A DNA stretch of 64,000 bases from Deltaproteobacteria bacterium (lineage in GTDB: Bacteria; Myxococcota; Kuafuiibacteriia; Kuafuiibacteriales; Kuafuiibacteriaceae): the NCBI GenBank assembly GCA_020632995.1, contig JACKEN010000002.1, positions 598,501-662,500 on the forward strand, given 5' to 3'. Shown here piece by piece: positions 1 through 7,729 of the stretch; position 1 is the first letter of the stretch; every line of letters starts with the position of its first letter. The notes below the pieces were generated by a model. It was not told where the DNA came from. It saw only the letters and a list, made by a program, of their open reading frames with translations, and ran no database searches. Position numbers and translations under genes: made by a program.

Positions 1-857
1 TGCCCGGTGTTGAGGAACGCGGAGCGGAACACCCCCTCCACCGCCTCGTCGAGGTCGGCGTCCGCGAAGACGACGGCGGAGTTCTTGCCGCCGAGCTCGA
101 ACGAGACGTCGCGCACGCCGTCCGCCGCCGCCTTCATGATCGCGGTGCCCGTGACCGTCTCACCGGTGAAGGTGATGGCGTCGACCCCGCGGTGCCTGGT
201 CACGAACTCACCCGCGGAGCCCGGGCCGAACCCGTGCACCACGTTGTAGACGCCGGCCGGCACGCCGACCTTCTGCATCACCTCTGCAAGGAGAGTTGCC
301 GAGCGCGGGGTCTGCTCCGACGGCTTGACCACCACCGTGTTCCCGGCCGCGAGGGCCGGCGCCACCTTCCAGGTCATGAGCAGCAGGGGCGCGTTCCAGG
401 GGCTGATCACCCCGATGACGCCCTTCGGCCGACGGATCTGGTAGTTGAGGACCGGGCCGCCCGCGGTGCTCATCTCGAACGCCTCGGTGGAGAGGGTCTT
501 CATGAGGCCGGCGAAGAACTCGAAGTTCTCCGCGCCCCGTGGCACGAACCCCTTCTCCATCGTGTGGCGGGGCTGGCCGGTGTCGGCCATCTCCGCCTGG
601 ACGAAGTCCTCGAAGCGGCGATGGATCTCTGCCGCCACCGCGTCGAGGAGCTTCGCGCGCTCGGCCGCGCTCATCTTGCCCCACGGCCCCTTCAAGGCCG
701 CGCGCGCGGCGCGCACCGCCGCGTCCACGTCGGCCTCGTTGGCCTCCTGGACGGTCGCGGTCAGCGCGCCGTCGACGGGTGAGCGCAGGGTGAAGGTCTT
801 GCGCCCGCCCCCGACCGGTACCGACTCGTTCCCGATGAAGCTGGTGATGGTCTGCAT
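1..857 (-). CDS. Aldehyde dehydrogenase, 2-hydroxymuconic semialdehyde dehydrogenase-like (3' part beyond window)
   Basis: Open reading frame starting ATG at 857 (MQTITSFIGNE...) that runs off the left edge after 285 codons. The NAD-binding half is complete: the PWNAPLLLMTWKVAPALA segment, KPSEQTP, FTGET and FELGGKNSAVVF motifs of the aldehyde dehydrogenase superfamily are all readable. The frame ends at ...FLNTG, just before the expected catalytic cysteine, so catalysis cannot be judged here. Its start lies 8 nt from the stop of the catechol 2,3-dioxygenase gene, so the two are co-transcribed. In meta-cleavage pathways this enzyme oxidises 2-hydroxymuconic semialdehyde, the product of that dioxygenase, to 2-hydroxymuconate with NAD+. 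The specific substrate is inferred from this context; another semialdehyde is possible. Confidence 0.85.
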   Translation of the reverse strand, partial: MQTITSFIGNESVPVGGGRKTFTLRSPVDGALTATVQEANEADVDAAVRAARAALKGPWGKMSAAERAKLLDAVAAEIHRRFEDFVQAEMADTGQPRHTMEKGFVPRGAENFEFFAGLMKTLSTEAFEMSTAGGPVLNYQIRRPKGVIGVISPWNAPLLLMTWKVAPALAAGNTVVVKPSEQTPRSATLLAEVMQKVGVPAGVYNVVHGFGPGSAGEFVTRHRGVDAITFTGETVTGTAIMKAAADGVRDVSFELGGKNSAVVFADADLDEAVEGVFRSAFLNTG

Positions 858-865
858 GGCTCGCC

Positions 866-1801
866 TCAGGTCACGACGGTGAGGAAGGTGTCGTGCAGCT
901 TGCGGTGGGCCACGTCGAGGCCGCCGCCCTCGCCGAGCCCCTCCCACGTCCAGCGGATCGGCTTCCAGTCCGGGTACGGGGCCGAGCCGCCCATGAAGGT
1001 CTCGAAGCGGTTCCCGGAGGGATCCCACGCGTAGATCGTACCGCCGCGGGTGATGCCGTGGCGGGTCGGGCCGATGTCCACCGGCACGCCGTTGAGCGCC
1101 ATGATGTCCGCCGCGCGCAGCACGCGATCCCAGGAGTCGAGGAGGAACGAGACGTGGTGCAGGCGGCCCGGCTCCGGATGGCCCACGAAGGCGATGTCGT
1201 GCGCCTTGTTCGAGCACGCGAGCCAAAGGGCGCCCTTCTCGTCGCTGTTGGGCAGGGTCACGTACTCGGTGAGGTGGAAGCCGAGCACGTTGGTGAACAG
1301 GTCGAGGACCTTGTCGACGTTGGGCCCGTACAGGAGCGCGTGGTCGAGCCGGATGGGCGCGATGCCACGGTCGGACGCCGCGGTGTAGGGCTTGGGATCC
1401 TGCTGGCCGTAGGGGGCGTCGACCTGCGTCTTGGTGGCGTACAGCTCGATGGTGTGGCCGGACGGGATCTTGAACTGGACGCGCTCACCGGTCTCGAGCA
1501 GGTCGCCCTTGGGCTTACGCTGGGTCTCGACCCCGTAGGCCTGGAGGTCCTTCTCGAGCTGGTCGAGGGTCGCCTCGTCGAGCACCTTGAAGCCGAAGAA
1601 GTCGAGCCCGGCCTCGTCCGCCTGCCGGAGGATCACGCTGCTGTGGTCCCGCTCGTCCCAGGTCTTGAAGTAGACCCGACCCGCGGCGTCGCGCCCGGTC
1701 TCCTCGAGGCCGAGCACGTCCCGGTAGAAGCGGATCCCCGCCTCGAGATCGACCATCTTCAGCTGTACGTGACCGGGCCGAGTTACGCCTGTGAGTGCCA
1801 T
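866..1801 (-). CDS. xylE: Catechol 2,3-dioxygenase (XylE/DmpB type extradiol dioxygenase)
   Basis: A 311-aa protein, the usual length for type I extradiol dioxygenases (XylE is 307 aa). It opens the aromatic ring of catechol next to the hydroxyls, giving 2-hydroxymuconic semialdehyde. Two vicinal-oxygen-chelate domains are present. Fe(II) ligands align as His154 (RLDHALLYGP), His216 (GRLHHVSFLLDS) and Glu267 (GNRFETF), and the family signature TRHGITRGGTIYAWDPSG matches. I chose ATG 1801 because GGAGGGG lies just upstream and the protein then starts MALTGVTRPGH like family members; the frame stays open 51 codons further upstream, without homology-like content. It is the promoter-proximal gene of the operon, controlled from the 204-bp region shared with the divergent LysR gene. 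The symbol xylE rests on motif similarity; dmpB/nahH would be equivalent. Confidence 0.93.
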   Translation of the reverse strand: MALTGVTRPGHVQLKMVDLEAGIRFYRDVLGLEETGRDAAGRVYFKTWDERDHSSVILRQADEAGLDFFGFKVLDEATLDQLEKDLQAYGVETQRKPKGDLLETGERVQFKIPSGHTIELYATKTQVDAPYGQQDPKPYTAASDRGIAPIRLDHALLYGPNVDKVLDLFTNVLGFHLTEYVTLPNSDEKGALWLACSNKAHDIAFVGHPEPGRLHHVSFLLDSWDRVLRAADIMALNGVPVDIGPTRHGITRGGTIYAWDPSGNRFETFMGGSAPYPDWKPIRWTWEGLGEGGGLDVAHRKLHDTFLTVVT

Positions 1802-1896
1802 GTTTCCCCTCCAGAGGTTGTTCAGGTGGCGACCGCAGGTTCCTCGAGGTCGCGCGTCAATGGCAGGAGTGTGTCGAGCCGGTGGAGGGGCGTCCA

Positions 1897-1933
1897 ATAC
1901 CGCTTTTGGCCAGGGGTGATACCCAAGAGGTAT
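1897..1933. promoter_or_regulatory. LysR-type operator pair (ATAC-N7-GTAT box plus half-site)
   Basis: The core at 1919-1933 reads ATAC-N7-GTAT inside an 8-bp perfect dyad (GTGATACC 1916-1923, GGTATCAC 1929-1936). This is the exact consensus known for the BenM/CatR/CbnR group of LysR regulators. A second partial site, ATAC-N7-GGCC at 1897-1911, starts 22 bp away on the side of the catechol dioxygenase gene, matching the recognition-site/activation-site spacing (two helical turns) of that group. The half-site overlaps a TTGGAC sequence (minus strand) that could serve as -35; I see no convincing -10. Confidence 0.8.
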
Positions 1934-2005
1934 CACATCCCCTAGCATATCCACCGGGGGCTACGTACCTGGGCCTACATCGGTCCGACCCCCAGTGGGC
2001 TGAGC

Positions 2006-2959
2006 ATGGAGCTGAGACACCTGCGCTACTTCGTCTGCGTCGCCGAGGAGGGGAACGTCGGCCGCGCCGCGCTCCGGTTGCACATCTCGCAACCTCCATT
2101 GACACGCCAGGTCCGCGACCTCGAGCGCGAGGTCGGCGCGAAGCTCTTCGAGCGCACCCACCGCGGGGTCGAGCTCACCAACGCGGGCGCGGTCTTCCTC
2201 GACGAGGCGCGCAGGATCCTCGAGCTGGCCGACGCGGCGACCGAGCGCGCCCAGCGCGCGGGCAAGGGCGCGGTCGGCCGCATCGACATCGCGCTCTTCG
2301 GCACCGGGATCTTCGGCGTCATCCCGATCCTCCTACGCCGCTTCCGCGACGACTACCCCGACGTGAAGCTCGTCTTGCACAACATGACCAAGGCCCAGCA
2401 GCTCGAGGCGCTCGAGCAGGACCGCATCGATCTCGCCTTCAACCGCCTCATGCGCCCCGTCCCCGGCCTCGTCTCCGAAGTCCTCTTGCGCGAGCCCCTC
2501 TTCATCGCCGCCCCGAGCGATCACCCCATCGCAAAGCGCCCCGAGGCCCGCCTGCGCGACTTCGAGGGCAACCCGGTGGTGGTCTTCCCAACCGGCACCC
2601 GCCCCAGCTTCATCGACTACTTCCTCGACCTCTGCACCAACGCCGGCTTCAGCCCCAACGTAGTCGCCGAGGTCGACGACGTCGTCCACGGCCTCGCCCT
2701 CGTCGCCACCGGCGGCGGCCTCTGCCTCGTCCCCCGCTCCGCCACCAACCTCCACCTCCCAGGCCTCACCTACCGCCCCCTCCGAGACGACCCCTGCCCC
2801 ACCGTAGACCTGTGCTGCATCCGCCGAGAGCGCGACACCTCCCCGATCCTCGCCCGCCTCCTGGAGTCGATGCGCGAGACCGCCGCCGGCCTGGACGGAC
2901 GCGAGGTATGCGCAGACGAGAAGGTGGGGAAGAGGAAGCGAGCGAGGAAGAAGGCGTGA
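2006..2959 (+). CDS. LysR-family transcriptional regulator of the meta-cleavage operon (BenM/CatR-like)
   Basis: A 317-aa protein. Residues 1-60 form the winged helix-turn-helix (MELRHLRYFVCVAEEGNVGRAA... SQPPLTRQVRDLE) and residues about 90-295 the periplasmic-binding-protein-like effector domain. MELRHLRYF with a conserved VGRAALRLHISQPPLT core is typical of the CatR/BenM/ClcR branch, which responds to muconate-type aromatic pathway intermediates. It is divergently transcribed from the catechol 2,3-dioxygenase operon and the ATAC-N7-GTAT box lies in between, so it most likely activates that operon and represses itself. The last ~20 residues are a Lys/Arg-rich tail (KVGKRKRARKKA) not typical of the family. 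Inducer unknown. Confidence 0.9.
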   Translation: MELRHLRYFVCVAEEGNVGRAALRLHISQPPLTRQVRDLEREVGAKLFERTHRGVELTNAGAVFLDEARRILELADAATERAQRAGKGAVGRIDIALFGTGIFGVIPILLRRFRDDYPDVKLVLHNMTKAQQLEALEQDRIDLAFNRLMRPVPGLVSEVLLREPLFIAAPSDHPIAKRPEARLRDFEGNPVVVFPTGTRPSFIDYFLDLCTNAGFSPNVVAEVDDVVHGLALVATGGGLCLVPRSATNLHLPGLTYRPLRDDPCPTVDLCCIRRERDTSPILARLLESMRETAAGLDGREVCADEKVGKRKRARKKA

Positions 2960-2982
2960 GGATTAGGCGTGATGAAAGAAGA

Positions 2983-3004
2983 CCTCTCGCCCAAAGGCGA
3001 GAGG
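2983..3004 (+). terminator. Hairpin after the LysR gene
   Basis: Perfect 9-bp stem CCTCTCGCC / GGCGAGAGG with loop CAAA, 24 nt after the LysR stop. No T tract follows, so it is either a factor-dependent terminator or part of the local repeat family: a second hairpin of the same design (CCCTCGCCC-AAA-GGGCGAGGG) sits at 3058-3078, and each unit of the tandem repeat further right contains CTCGCC-GTA-GGCGAG. Confidence 0.45.
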
Positions 3005-3144
3005 CCTTCCGAATGGCTACCAACGCGGGCTCGAGCCGACAAACCAGAGGTCCAGGCCCCTCGCCCAAAGGGCGAGGGACCTGACGAGCAAGCACCGCCG
3101 TAGCAGCTGCACCTCCGAGCCAACCAGATCCGCTCGAAGCGACA

Positions 3145-3426
3145 GGGAATCGAAGCCCAGGCCATCTCGCCGTAGGCGAGTGGCCAACGCCCGAGTCCCA
3201 GCGGATCAGGAGCCCTCGAAGGAGCACGATGGAGCCGGTGGGAATCGAAGCCCAGGCCATCTCGCCGTAGGCGAGTGGCCAACGCCCGAGTCCCAGCGGA
3301 TCAGGAGCCCTCGAAGGAGCACGATGGAGCCGGTGGGAATCGAAGCCCAGGCCATCTCGCCGTAGGCGAGTGGCCAACGCCCGAGTCCCAGCGGATCAGG
3401 AGCCCCGAAGGGGCGATGGAGCCGGT
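3145..3426. repeat. Tandem ~95-bp repeat (3 units) carrying copies of the tmRNA 3' end
   Basis: Three head-to-tail units of 95, 95 and 92 bp, counted from GGGAATCGAA at 3145, 3240, 3335 and (inside ssrA) 3427. Units are almost identical; the last differs near its right end (AGCCCCGAAGGGGC instead of AGCCCTCGAAGGAGCAC). Each contains a CTCGCC-GTA-GGCGAG hairpin. The 22 bp GATGGAGCCGGTGGGAATCG+AA at the unit junctions is identical to the DNA encoding the tmRNA 3' terminus (acceptor strand and T loop), so the array looks like repeated duplication from the ssrA 3' end. Short reading frames through the units have no coding character. The rest of 2960-3144 holds only two hairpins. Confidence 0.85.
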
Positions 3427-3791
3427 GGGAATCGAACCCACGTCCGAAAGAGGATTCCTGGGAGGCGCTACGTGCGTAGTCTCACGAATTTAATCTCGTC
3501 CCTGGGTCGGCTCGTAGACAGGCCTACCCGGCACCAGCCTCAGCTTTGCTTCGCCCCCTGACGCCGAGGCGCCATCAGGGGGCTAGTCCTATCGTTTGAC
3601 GCCCGGGATGGGAGCTAGGACGGGCTCACCACCACGAACGGCCTGAATTACTCTATGTGAGCTTTTCAGGCGGCCAGAGCGAGCGCAGGCTCGTCGTTGG
3701 CATCTGAAGTTTCCGTACGGTTTTACCGGCCAGCACGGTTGCCGGACACGCTCCTCCGAGTGCACCGCCCTCGTCGAAACCAATCGGCCCC
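3417..3791 (-). ncRNA. ssrA: tmRNA (transfer-messenger RNA), one-piece
   Basis: 375-nt RNA that rescues stalled ribosomes with SmpB. The 5' end GGGGCCGATTGGTTTCGACG pairs over 7 bp (one G-U) with the 3' end CGGCTCC, followed by discriminator A at 3417. The T arm GTGGG-TTCGATT-CCCAC precedes the acceptor strand. The tag frame starts at resume codon GCC (3701-3699) and encodes ANDEPALALAA followed by TGA (3668-3666), with the hydrophobic ALAA end recognised by proteases such as ClpXP. CCA is not encoded (TCG follows the discriminator), so it must be added by tRNA nucleotidyltransferase. A small GCCCC-GAA-GGGGC hairpin at 3402-3414 lies immediately downstream. Confidence 0.96.
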
Positions 3792-3811
3792 AGTTGTCAG
3801 AGAGCCCGCCC

Positions 3812-3839
3812 ATTGTGGGCATCCGCCGCCCCGCGTCAA
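3812..3839 (-). promoter_or_regulatory. Probable sigma-70 promoter of ssrA
   Basis: On the minus strand TTGACG (3839-3834) is followed after 16 nt by CACAAT (3817-3812). They match the -35 consensus at 5 of 6 and the -10 consensus at 4 of 6 positions. The start would lie a few nt downstream, leaving a short 5' leader before the mature tmRNA end at 3791, as expected for RNase P maturation. Nothing else is recognisable in 3840-3992. Confidence 0.55.
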
Positions 3840-3992
3840 TCAAAGAACCGCGGTCCTCCGCGATACCCTGAGACCGGTGCGTCGGGCCCTCGACCGGCGG
3901 GCGGGGGGTGGGGCGACCGGGTCGGCCGGGCCTGCGGGCGCCGGCGCGCTAACCTCGGGGGGCGATCTCGCGGGGGGTCGCGGACGCACCCG

Positions 3993-5663
3993 ATGGAGTG
4001 GATGGACGCCGTCAGCGCCTGCCGTGGGCTCGCCGCCGAGGTGTGGCAGGGGCAGCGTGATCGCGCGCTCTGGGAGGCGGACGGGCTGAACGCGGAGGAC
4101 GTGGTCCGGCACCGGCTCCGCGGCGTGGTGCAGGACATCCTGCGGGAGTCCGGCCTGCGGCGCGAGGCCTACGCGGTCCTGGCGGGCATGGACGTGGTGC
4201 GCGACGCGGCGGTCGACGTGCTGGCCGCCTCCGAGGCCGCGGTGCGGGCCCAGCTCCCCCGCGGCTACGCGTGCCCGCAGGCAGTCTTGCACGGCGCGGG
4301 CAAGCTGACGTTCCACCTCGTGCGGCTCGTGGTGCTCCAGGAGCTGGCGGGGCGGCTCGGGGTGTGGGCGGTCTCGCCGGACGCGGTGGAGGACGCCCGG
4401 GTCGCGCGTCGGCTGGTGCGGGGCCCTCAGGTGCCGGGGTGGGGCGACTTCCGAGGCCTCCTGAAGCGGGCCAAGCTCGCGTACGAGGCGGACGCGCTCG
4501 CGGAGGCGGCGGTGCTCTACCTCGACGTCGATCGCATGGTGCGCACCGCGGCGGGGCTCCTGCGGGCGGCCATCGCCCTCGGCCGCAGCGGAGATCGGGC
4601 GGGGGCGCGGTGGGCGGTCCGGGCCTGCCTGCTCGAGCCCGTCCACCGCTTCGAGGGGCCCGCCGCCTACCAGCAGGCGCTGGCCCTGGAGCGGCGCCTG
4701 GTGCTGCCCAGCCCCGAGCCCACCGTGCCCGGCGCGCCGCCCGCGCGCGCGGTGCCGCGGACGCCCTCGACCTGCTTCGAAGCGGTGCTCCTGACCCCAC
4801 CTGCCATCGCGCTCGCCTCACCGCGCGCCCCCACACCGCAGGTCAGCTTGCCCGAGGCGCCCCCGCGCCGGCCCACCGAGCTCACCGATCTGTTCGTCGC
4901 CACCGATCGCATCGAGCTGGCCCCGGTGCCGGAGGAGGACATCTTCGCCTTCCACCCGCTCCCCACCGATCGCACGGCCGCCGCGCCCCTCGCCCACCAC
5001 GCGGTGCAGGATCGCATGCGGCGCGGGCACCGCCGGCCCCCGCCGCGTCGGGTGCGGGTGGTGTCCAGGCGGGTGCCCCTGTGGCCGCCGCCTCGAGACG
5101 AGGTCACCGCCTGGCCCACTTCGACCGGCATAGAGGCGGCGCTGTCCGAGGTCATGGTGGGACCCGGGCGCGCGGGTGATGCGGCGCGGGCGGCGGAGGT
5201 GCTGGCGACCACCCGAGAGCAGGTTCGCTTGCCGGAGGTGACCCTCAACGTCCTCACCCGGGAGATCCTGAAGGCCGAGCGGCTGGTGGAGGCCCCGGTC
5301 CCCTGGATCGAGGCCCTCTCCCAGACCATCTACGAGGCCTGCCGCGCTTCTACTCCCGCGCCGCGTGCGGCCAGCGAGAGCGCCACCGAGCCGTGGGGCT
5401 TCCCAACCCTGCTGGAGCGGGTGCGGGTCTACGCGCTCCCGGATCTCCCGGTGGCCACCCCCGCGATGGCGGAGCCCCTGTACCCGGATCCCGCGGAGGC
5501 GCCGCGGCGGGCGCCCGCCCGCTCCCAGACCCCGCGGCCGCGCCGCCCCTCGCCCGCGCTGCCCGCGTGGCTCACCGAGCCCACCGGGATCACCGAGCGG
5601 GGCCATGAGACCCTGAAGGTGCGGGCCCGCCGGGCCGCGCTCCTGCCCGCGGACCCCTACTGA
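3993..5663 (+). CDS. Protein of unknown function with proline-rich second half
   Basis: I do not recognise the family. ATG 3993 (MEWMDAVSACRGLAAEVWQG) gives 556 aa; the frame stays open upstream to 3813, but that part overlaps nothing conserved and is very G-rich. Residues 1-230 are predicted helical, with a TPR-like stretch near 150-225 (AKLAYEADALAEAAVLYLDVDR...). Residues 230-556 are rich in Pro, Arg and Ala, of low complexity, probably disordered. No signal peptide or membrane segment is seen, so it is likely cytoplasmic. It ends 6 nt from the convergent selB stop. It could be a species-specific scaffold; no function is assigned. Confidence 0.6.
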   Translation: MEWMDAVSACRGLAAEVWQGQRDRALWEADGLNAEDVVRHRLRGVVQDILRESGLRREAYAVLAGMDVVRDAAVDVLAASEAAVRAQLPRGYACPQAVLHGAGKLTFHLVRLVVLQELAGRLGVWAVSPDAVEDARVARRLVRGPQVPGWGDFRGLLKRAKLAYEADALAEAAVLYLDVDRMVRTAAGLLRAAIALGRSGDRAGARWAVRACLLEPVHRFEGPAAYQQALALERRLVLPSPEPTVPGAPPARAVPRTPSTCFEAVLLTPPAIALASPRAPTPQVSLPEAPPRRPTELTDLFVATDRIELAPVPEEDIFAFHPLPTDRTAAAPLAHHAVQDRMRRGHRRPPPRRVRVVSRRVPLWPPPRDEVTAWPTSTGIEAALSEVMVGPGRAGDAARAAEVLATTREQVRLPEVTLNVLTREILKAERLVEAPVPWIEALSQTIYEACRASTPAPRAASESATEPWGFPTLLERVRVYALPDLPVATPAMAEPLYPDPAEAPRRAPARSQTPRPRRPSPALPAWLTEPTGITERGHETLKVRARRAALLPADPY

Positions 5664-5669
5664 GCGACG

Positions 5670-7622
5670 TCAACGCGCCTTGCGGACCTCGCCCACCCGC
5701 GCGGTGGCCCCGCGCTTGTCCATCGCCTCCAAGAGCGGGATGAGGAACTTCCGGGGCAGGTCGCCGAGCAGGGTCTTGGCCTGCTGGGTGGTGATGCCGT
5801 CGTGCTCGGCGATGAAGCCCCGCACCTGGCCCACCGCGCCGTCATAGACCCCGCGCTCCAGGAACAGCCCGGGGGCGAGGGGCACCAGGAGGTCCTGGCG
5901 CACGAGCGAGGCCAGGAGCTCCTTGAGGCTCTTGTCGGGCAGGTCGCAGCGCACCGCGGGGTCGTTGCTCATCGGGGGTTGCAGGCCACCTTGCCGGTAG
6001 ACCGAGAGGACCGCCTCCTTCGTGGCGTCGTCCGCCTCGCCGTGGGGCTTGTGCTCGGGCAGGCGCAGGTTGGCGCCGTCCCGCACCACACGCCCCTTCT
6101 GGCTGAGGCGCCCCGCGGCCAGCTCCACGATTGGGCCGGGGACCGGGCGGGCCAGCCCCGAGGTGAGCTCGGCGAGCGAGGCCCCGGAGCGGAACGGGAA
6201 CTGGGCGTGGTAGGCGGCGGTCTTCTGCAAGATCTCCTGCGCGAGGTGCTCCACCGCGGTGGAGCCCACCGCCCGGTTCGCCACCACCGCGACCCCGCCC
6301 TTCGTCGCCTTCACCGCGCGCTCGAGGGCCTTGGCGGAGATCCCGAGGCGGCGCGAGAGCCCCTCCAGGGGCAGCCCGGCCGGGCCGCGCTCCTCCACCA
6401 CCGCCTTGAGCGCCACCCCGATCACCTCGGGATCGGTGGGGGCCTCGACCAGGGCGCTCAAGGTGGCGAGCACCTCGAGCGTCTCGTCTCGGCGCCGGCG
6501 GCGGCGCGGGGGCTCGGGATCGAGCACCACCCCGCCGCCCAGGGTGCGGCCGGCCCGCTCCGACGCCTCGAAGCCGCGCAGGATGAAGCGCTGGCCGGGG
6601 AGGGTGGCCACCGGCTCGGTGAGCCGGAGGGTGGCGAGCCCGCGCTCCCCCGGCTCGAGGGCGTCGGCGTCGAGCAGGGTGATGCCGGCCTCCACCAGGG
6701 CGGTGCCGGTGTGCAAGACGACCTTCGAACCGGTCTTGAGCTTCTTCTTGCGCGAGGACAGGTGCTGCACCTGCACCGAGAGGCGCCGGGTGGGGGCGGC
6801 CACCCCGCGCCCGAGGAGGTTCTGGCCCACCTCGAGCGCGGCCAGCTCCACCCCCTGCAGGTTCACCGCGGTGCGCTGCCCGCTGAAGGCGGTCTCGACC
6901 GGCGCCCCGAACACCTGGAGCCCCCGCACCTTCGCCCCGCGCTCCAGGGCCTGCCCACGGCGAGCGGGGAGGATGTCCACGGTGTCCCCGACCCGCAACT
7001 GGCCTTGCACGAGGGTCCCGGTGATCACGGTGCCGAAGCCCTTCACCGAGAAGGCGCGGTCGACCGGGAGCAGGAGCGGGCGATCCGTGCGGCGCGCGGT
7101 CACCCCGCGCACCGCCTCGGTGAGGGCGCTCCGCACCGCGTCCAGGCCCTCGCCGGAGACCGCGGAGCAGGGGACGATCGGGGCGTCGGCCAAGAAGGTG
7201 TGCGCCACCTCGGCCCGCACGTCCTCCACTGCCAGCTCGGCCAGCTCCCCCGCGCGATCGACCTTGGTGAGGGCGACTACCCCCCGCTGGATCCCGAGGA
7301 GCTGGCAGATCTCGAGGTGCTCGCGGGTCTGGGGCATCACCCCCTCGTCGGCCGCGACCACCATGAGCACCACGTCGATGCCCCCGGCCCCCGCGACCAT
7401 GTTCTTCACGAACTTCTCGTGGCCGGGGACGTCGACCACCCCGACCACGGTGTCGTCGGCCAGGGTCAGGGGTGCGAACCCCAAGACGATGGTGATGCCG
7501 CGGCGCTTCTCCTCGGGGAGGCGATCGGTGTCCACCCCGGTGAGGGCCCGGATCAGGCTGGTCTTGCCGTGGTCGATGTGGCCGGCGGTGCCCACGATCA
7601 CGCGCCCCTCGTGCCCGCTCAC
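5670..7622 (-). CDS. selB: Selenocysteine-specific elongation factor SelB
   Basis: 650-aa GTPase that delivers Sec-tRNA(Sec) to UGA codons marked by a SECIS element. G1 is GTAGHIDHGKTSL (residues ~11-23), then RRGITIVLGF, G3 DVPGHEKF and G4 ALTKVD, followed by EF-Tu-like beta-barrel domains (FSVKGFGTVITGTLVQG) and a long C-terminal part fitting the four winged-helix domains that bind SECIS RNA. I chose GTG 7622 because family members begin a few residues before GTAGHIDHG; an in-frame ATG at 7682 would add 20 atypical residues. Divergent from the zinc-ribbon gene, 107 bp apart. No selA, selC or selD is in the window, so its partners must lie elsewhere. Confidence 0.95.
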   Translation of the reverse strand: MSGHEGRVIVGTAGHIDHGKTSLIRALTGVDTDRLPEEKRRGITIVLGFAPLTLADDTVVGVVDVPGHEKFVKNMVAGAGGIDVVLMVVAADEGVMPQTREHLEICQLLGIQRGVVALTKVDRAGELAELAVEDVRAEVAHTFLADAPIVPCSAVSGEGLDAVRSALTEAVRGVTARRTDRPLLLPVDRAFSVKGFGTVITGTLVQGQLRVGDTVDILPARRGQALERGAKVRGLQVFGAPVETAFSGQRTAVNLQGVELAALEVGQNLLGRGVAAPTRRLSVQVQHLSSRKKKLKTGSKVVLHTGTALVEAGITLLDADALEPGERGLATLRLTEPVATLPGQRFILRGFEASERAGRTLGGGVVLDPEPPRRRRRRDETLEVLATLSALVEAPTDPEVIGVALKAVVEERGPAGLPLEGLSRRLGISAKALERAVKATKGGVAVVANRAVGSTAVEHLAQEILQKTAAYHAQFPFRSGASLAELTSGLARPVPGPIVELAAGRLSQKGRVVRDGANLRLPEHKPHGEADDATKEAVLSVYRQGGLQPPMSNDPAVRCDLPDKSLKELLASLVRQDLLVPLAPGLFLERGVYDGAVGQVRGFIAEHDGITTQQAKTLLGDLPRKFLIPLLEAMDKRGATARVGEVRKAR

Positions 7623-7729
7623 ACCGCCCCTGTACCACAGGCGCGCGGCGACCTGCCGCTCCCCCGGGGGACCCCTCCGCAATGTAGGTGGTGCCCGCGG
7701 ACGCGATCTCTGGTTAGACTCGCCGCCCG

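Noticed and set aside
3180..3493. Short plus-strand frames and ~200-aa minus-strand frames through the tandem repeat
   Set aside because: They arise because the repeat period keeps a frame open; they copy each other and overlap the tmRNA.
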